A stretch of 64,000 nt of DNA from Williamsia deligens. GTDB lineage: Bacteria > Actinomycetota > Actinomycetes > Mycobacteriales > Mycobacteriaceae. The position numbers and the translations under genes are program-made. The notes below the pieces were generated by a model. That model ran no database searches and was not told the DNA's origin. It saw only the letters and a list, made by a program, of their open reading frames with translations. This document shows positions 61,216-64,000 of the stretch, piece by piece. Numbering within the stretch: the stretch's first letter is position 1; every line of letters begins with the position of its first letter. The stretch covers positions 124,001 through 188,000 of the forward strand of contig NZ_JAMTCI010000002.1 of assembly GCF_024171765.1 (NCBI RefSeq), in the 5' to 3' direction.

Positions 61216-62663
61216 CCGACCGATCCTTCCATCTGCAGCTCGATGAGCCGGTTCAGCTCGAGCGCGTACTCCATGGGCAGTTCCTTGGCGATGGGCTCGA
61301 CGAAGCCGCGCACGACCATCGCCATCGCCTCGTCCTCGGTCAGACCGCGGCTCATCAGGTAGAAGAGCTGGTCGTCGCTGACCTTGGACACCGTCGCCTC
61401 GTGGCCCATCGTGACGTCGTCCTCACGGATGTCGACGTAGGGGTAGGTGTCGCTGCGGCTGATGGTGTCGACCAGGAGCGCGTCGCACTTCACCGTGGAC
61501 CGGCTGCCGTGCGCGCCGCGGTTGATCTGGACCAGTCCGCGGTAGGACGCCCGTCCGCCACCCCGGGCGACGGACTTCGAGACGATGTTGCTCGACGTGT
61601 TCGGCGCGAGGTGCACCATCTTCGAGCCGGTGTCCTGGTGCTGTCCGGGCCCGGCGAACGCCACCGAGAGCACCTCGCCCTTGGCGTGCTCACCGGTCAT
61701 CCACACTGCCGGGTACTTCATGGTGACCTTCGAGCCGATGTTGCCGTCGACCCACTCCATGGTCGCGCCGGCCTCGGCCTTGGCGCGCTTGGTGACCAGG
61801 TTGTAGACGTTGTTCGACCAGTTCTGGATGGTCGTGTACCGGCACCGACCGCCCTTCTTGACGATGATCTCGACGACCGCGGAGTGCAGCGAGTCGGTCT
61901 TGTAGATCGGCGCGGTACAGCCCTCGACGTAGTGCACGTAGGCGTCCTCGTCGACGATGATCAGCGTCCGCTCGAACTGACCCATGTTCTCGGTGTTGAT
62001 GCGGAAGTACGCCTGCAGCGGGATGTCGACGTGGACACCCTTCGGCACGTAGATGAAGCTGCCGCCCGACCACACCGCGGTGTTCAGCGCGGAGAACTTG
62101 TTGTCGCCGGCGGGGATCACGGACCCGAAGTACTCCCGGAACAGGTCCGGGTGCTCCTTGAGCGCGGTGTCGGTGTCGAGGAAGATCACGCCCTGCTGCT
62201 CGAGGTCCTCACGGATCGAGTGGTAGACGACCTCGGACTCGTACTGCGCGGCGACACCGGAGACCAGACGCTGCTTCTCGGCCTCGGGGATGCCGAGCTT
62301 GTCGTAGGTGTTCTTGATGTCGGCGGGCAGGTCGTCCCAGGTGGCCGCCTGCTTCTCGCTGGACCGCACGAAGTACTTGATGTTGTCGAAGTCGATGCCG
62401 TCGAGGTTGCTGCCCCAGCTCGGCATCGGCTTGCGGTCGAACGTCTGCAGCGCCTTGAGACGCGCGGCGAGCATCCACTCGGGCTCGCTCTTCTTCGACG
62501 AGATGTCGGTGACGACGGCCTCGTTGATGCCGCGCTGGGCGCTCGCGCCCGCGACGTCGGAGTCCGACCATCCGTAGCCGTAGGTGCCCAGGGAGGCGAT
62601 GGTCTCCTCTTGCGTCAACGGGGAGGTCGCGCCTGCAGAGGTGCGGGGGTCAGTGACGGTCAT
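61212..62663 (-). CDS. sufB: SufB, Fe-S scaffold subunit
   Basis: 483 residues. Core of the SufBCD complex on which clusters form. Conserved Tyr-Val-Pro-Lys-Gly-Val, Glu-Gly-Cys-Thr-Ala-Pro near 288-293, and Lys-Cys-Asp-Ala-Leu-Leu near 408-413 with the cluster Cys. The length is that of a plain SufB; there is no intein, in contrast to M. tuberculosis SufB. The start overlaps the sufR end by 14 bases. ATG 62663 matches the family. Confidence 0.96.
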   Translation of the reverse strand: MTVTDPRTSAGATSPLTQEETIASLGTYGYGWSDSDVAGASAQRGINEAVVTDISSKKSEPEWMLAARLKALQTFDRKPMPSWGSNLDGIDFDNIKYFVRSSEKQAATWDDLPADIKNTYDKLGIPEAEKQRLVSGVAAQYESEVVYHSIREDLEQQGVIFLDTDTALKEHPDLFREYFGSVIPAGDNKFSALNTAVWSGGSFIYVPKGVHVDIPLQAYFRINTENMGQFERTLIIVDEDAYVHYVEGCTAPIYKTDSLHSAVVEIIVKKGGRCRYTTIQNWSNNVYNLVTKRAKAEAGATMEWVDGNIGSKVTMKYPAVWMTGEHAKGEVLSVAFAGPGQHQDTGSKMVHLAPNTSSNIVSKSVARGGGRASYRGLVQINRGAHGSRSTVKCDALLVDTISRSDTYPYVDIREDDVTMGHEATVSKVSDDQLFYLMSRGLTEDEAMAMVVRGFVEPIAKELPMEYALELNRLIELQMEGSVG

Positions 62664-63495
62664 CGGAGTCCTCTCGATGGGTGGTGGCGGTCGGCGACGG
62701 GGGCTGTACGTCGGCCGCCGGTGATGATCGGTCCCGGCCGGGGCCGGGGGATCGATCGTCCCGGTCGCCCGCAGGGGCGCCGGTGGAGGTCGGGGAGGTG
62801 AGCGGGACATGGGTGGTGCAGGCGCAGTCGCCGTTGGCGATCGTGGCGAGCCGCTGGACGTGGGTGCCCAACAGCGCGGTGAACCGTTCGGTCTCCGCCT
62901 CGCACAGTTCGGGGAACTCGGTCGCGACGTGGCCGACCGGGCAGTGGTGCTGGCAGATCTGGACGCCGTTGCCCACCCGCCGGGTGTCGGCAGAGTATCC
63001 CGACCGCGTCAGCGCCTCGGCAATCTGTCCGGCGGTGCGTTCGACGGCGTCGGGGTCGCTCTCGGCGCGTTCCGGGCTGGTGGGCTCGACGCCGGTCACG
63101 AGATCACCGATGCGATCGGCCGCGAACGCGCGGACGGCGGCGTCGCCGCCGATGTCACGGAGACGACGCATGGCCGCGCCGGCGAGGTCGTCGTAGGCGT
63201 GGGGCAGGCCGCCGCGCCCGCGGGAGGTCAGCCGGAACTGCTTGGCGGGGCGGCCGCGTCCCCGCCGGGCGTACCGCGACGACTCGCCGGATGTCACCCG
63301 CCCGTCGGCGATCAGGGCCTCGAGGTGACGTCGGACACCACCGGCGCTGACCCCCAGCGCGTCGCCGATCTCGCTCGCCGTGCACGGCCCGTGCTCGAGC
63401 AGCAACGCGATCACGGCGGACCGGGTCTGGCCCTCCGCACCGATCGTGACGTGCGGCTCCGCGGAGCGCGCGTCGGCTGACGAGGTTTTCACCAC
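62650..63495 (-). CDS. sufR: SufR, Fe-S-sensing repressor of the suf operon
   Basis: 281 residues from GTG 63495 (63492 also possible). N-terminal winged helix (about 20-90) with [10 protein letters not shown] and Gly-Val-Arg-Arg-His-Leu-Glu. Cluster ligand pattern C181-x3-C185-x12-C198 with further C224 and C226, as in SufR of cyanobacteria and mycobacteria. A Pro/Ser/Asp-rich tail of about 45 residues follows. An inverted repeat sits on its start codon. Confidence 0.93.
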   Translation of the reverse strand: MVKTSSADARSAEPHVTIGAEGQTRSAVIALLLEHGPCTASEIGDALGVSAGGVRRHLEALIADGRVTSGESSRYARRGRGRPAKQFRLTSRGRGGLPHAYDDLAGAAMRRLRDIGGDAAVRAFAADRIGDLVTGVEPTSPERAESDPDAVERTAGQIAEALTRSGYSADTRRVGNGVQICQHHCPVGHVATEFPELCEAETERFTALLGTHVQRLATIANGDCACTTHVPLTSPTSTGAPAGDRDDRSPGPGRDRSSPAADVQPPSPTATTHREDSDDRH

Positions 63496-63503
63496 ACAAG
63501 TGT
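63494..63503 (-). promoter_or_regulatory. Candidate SufR operator at the sufR start
   Basis: ACAC-TT-GTGT, a perfect 10-base inverted repeat overlapping the GTG start codons and lying just inside the divergent gap to mptB. It resembles the ACACT-containing palindrome reported for mycobacterial SufR. Binding here would block initiation. Confidence 0.5.
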
Positions 63504-63598
63504 CACCTAATTCCGACCACGGTGCCAGCAAGGGTGACCTATCCCCCCGGCACGCGCCCCGCGCGGTCGGGAGAGGCGTGTCCCGCGACGCCGCCGGA

Positions 63599-63610
63599 TA
63601 GTCTGCACTC
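63599..63610 (+). promoter_or_regulatory. Leaderless promoter of mptB (-10 TAGTCT)
   Basis: TAGTCT at 63599-63604 ends six bases before GTG 63611, with no ribosome site. Confidence 0.5.
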
Positions 63611-64000
63611 GTGTCTGACCCCGCGGCGCGCCCGAGCCCCATCGGTGCGCTCACCGGTCGCGCGCGCAGCGCGGCGAGCTACCTCGGGCTGCGCCGACGA
63701 CGCACCGCACCTCCCGCGGATCGACCCGGCGACTACGGCGTCTCGGTCGCCCGCATGCACGACCGCGAACCCGAGGTCGGGCCCCTGCTCCCCGCCGAGA
63801 GCGCCGCGCTGGCCAAGATCCGCGTCTTCGGCGCCGTCGGCTCGATCTTCATCCTGATCGGCTCGCTGGGCACCGGCGCGGTCCCCGTCCTGCAGAACCC
63901 GATCGCCGGGATGCGTCTGTTGTCGCTGCCCTCGCGGATGTGGACCACGGCGCTGACCCTGTCGATCACCGGCACCATCGTCCTCGTCCTCGCCTGGCTC
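63611..64000 (+). CDS. mptB: MptB-like alpha-(1->6)-mannopyranosyltransferase, N-terminal part
   Basis: 130 codons up to the window edge; the gene continues beyond. Charged N-terminus of about 75 residues, then hydrophobic segments (about 77-95 and 115-130), as in the GT-C membrane mannosyltransferases that build the mannan core of lipomannan. Position divergent from sufR is the same as Rv1459c (mptB) in M. tuberculosis, which supports the call; the catalytic loops are outside the window. Confidence 0.75.
   Translation, partial: MSDPAARPSPIGALTGRARSAASYLGLRRRRTAPPADRPGDYGVSVARMHDREPEVGPLLPAESAALAKIRVFGAVGSIFILIGSLGTGAVPVLQNPIAGMRLLSLPSRMWTTALTLSITGTIVLVLAWL

Overview
This window is a GC-rich, gene-dense piece of an actinobacterial chromosome. 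The gene content points to a mycolic-acid-producing member of the Mycobacteriales (Corynebacteriales): a mycothiol gene (mshC), the fabG1-inhA mycolate pair, a RipA-type NlpC/P60 hydrolase, the MptB mannosyltransferase, an aconitase with its AcnR repressor, and a SufR-led SUF operon without iscR. Many genes start with GTG, and many overlap by ATGA or GTGA. The genus cannot be fixed from sequence reading alone; Gordonia, Williamsia or Rhodococcus relatives are plausible. No phage, insertion sequence, CRISPR array or rRNA was seen. There is one tRNA, tRNA-Leu(GAG).

Layout. (1) 1-13657: a block whose order recalls the M. tuberculosis Rv2124c-Rv2141c neighbourhood: metH (5' end only), a PAC2 protein, an inserted nirBD operon, then mshC, SCO1664-like, DUF3090, histidine phosphatase, uppP, LppL-like lipoprotein, DUF5703, pyrD, a PEBP protein and an M20 peptidase. 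(2) 13782-17510: tRNA-Leu, gluconokinase, an unusual SDR protein with a zinc-ribbon-like region, a DinB-like protein and a nucleoside hydrolase. (3) 17486-26703: a nine-gene minus-strand Nit1C-type cluster (nitrilase, two small nitrogen-starvation families, flavoprotein, AMP-forming ligase, radical SAM, GNAT-AIR synthase fusion, a second nitrilase-fold protein, glycosyltransferase) preceded by a GlnR-like operator. (4) 26785-28341: a DUF222/HNH (13E12-type) gene. (5) 28412-64000: a long block matching, in inverted order, M. tuberculosis Rv1459c-Rv1496: meaB-mutB-mutA, a TVP38 protein, a SatD-like pair, SPFH/NfeD, DUF3097, hemH-inhA-fabG1, VWA/DUF58/MoxR, RipA-like, acnA-acnR, an acyl-CoA synthetase, ABC-F, an SDR, a lycopene cyclase-like protein, sufT-U-S-C-D-B-R and the start of mptB.

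How the genes work together. Two loci, nirBD and the Nit1C cluster, carry GlnR-like half-sites, so nitrite assimilation and the nitrilase cluster are probably both induced by nitrogen limitation. The aconitase promoter carries a 16-bp perfect palindrome matching the AcnR operator known from Corynebacterium, and acnR lies just downstream behind a 17-bp hairpin. The SUF genes form one tight unit with a divergent mptB; an inverted repeat at the sufR start suggests autoregulation.

The most interesting item is the second nitrilase-fold protein (18577-19452). Its catalytic Glu and Cys are replaced by His and Asp, while an intact paralog sits in the same operon. Also notable are the SDR protein at 14494-15945, which lacks the catalytic Tyr, and a window-wide pattern of leaderless starts with a TANNNT box 6-8 bases before GTG or ATG.
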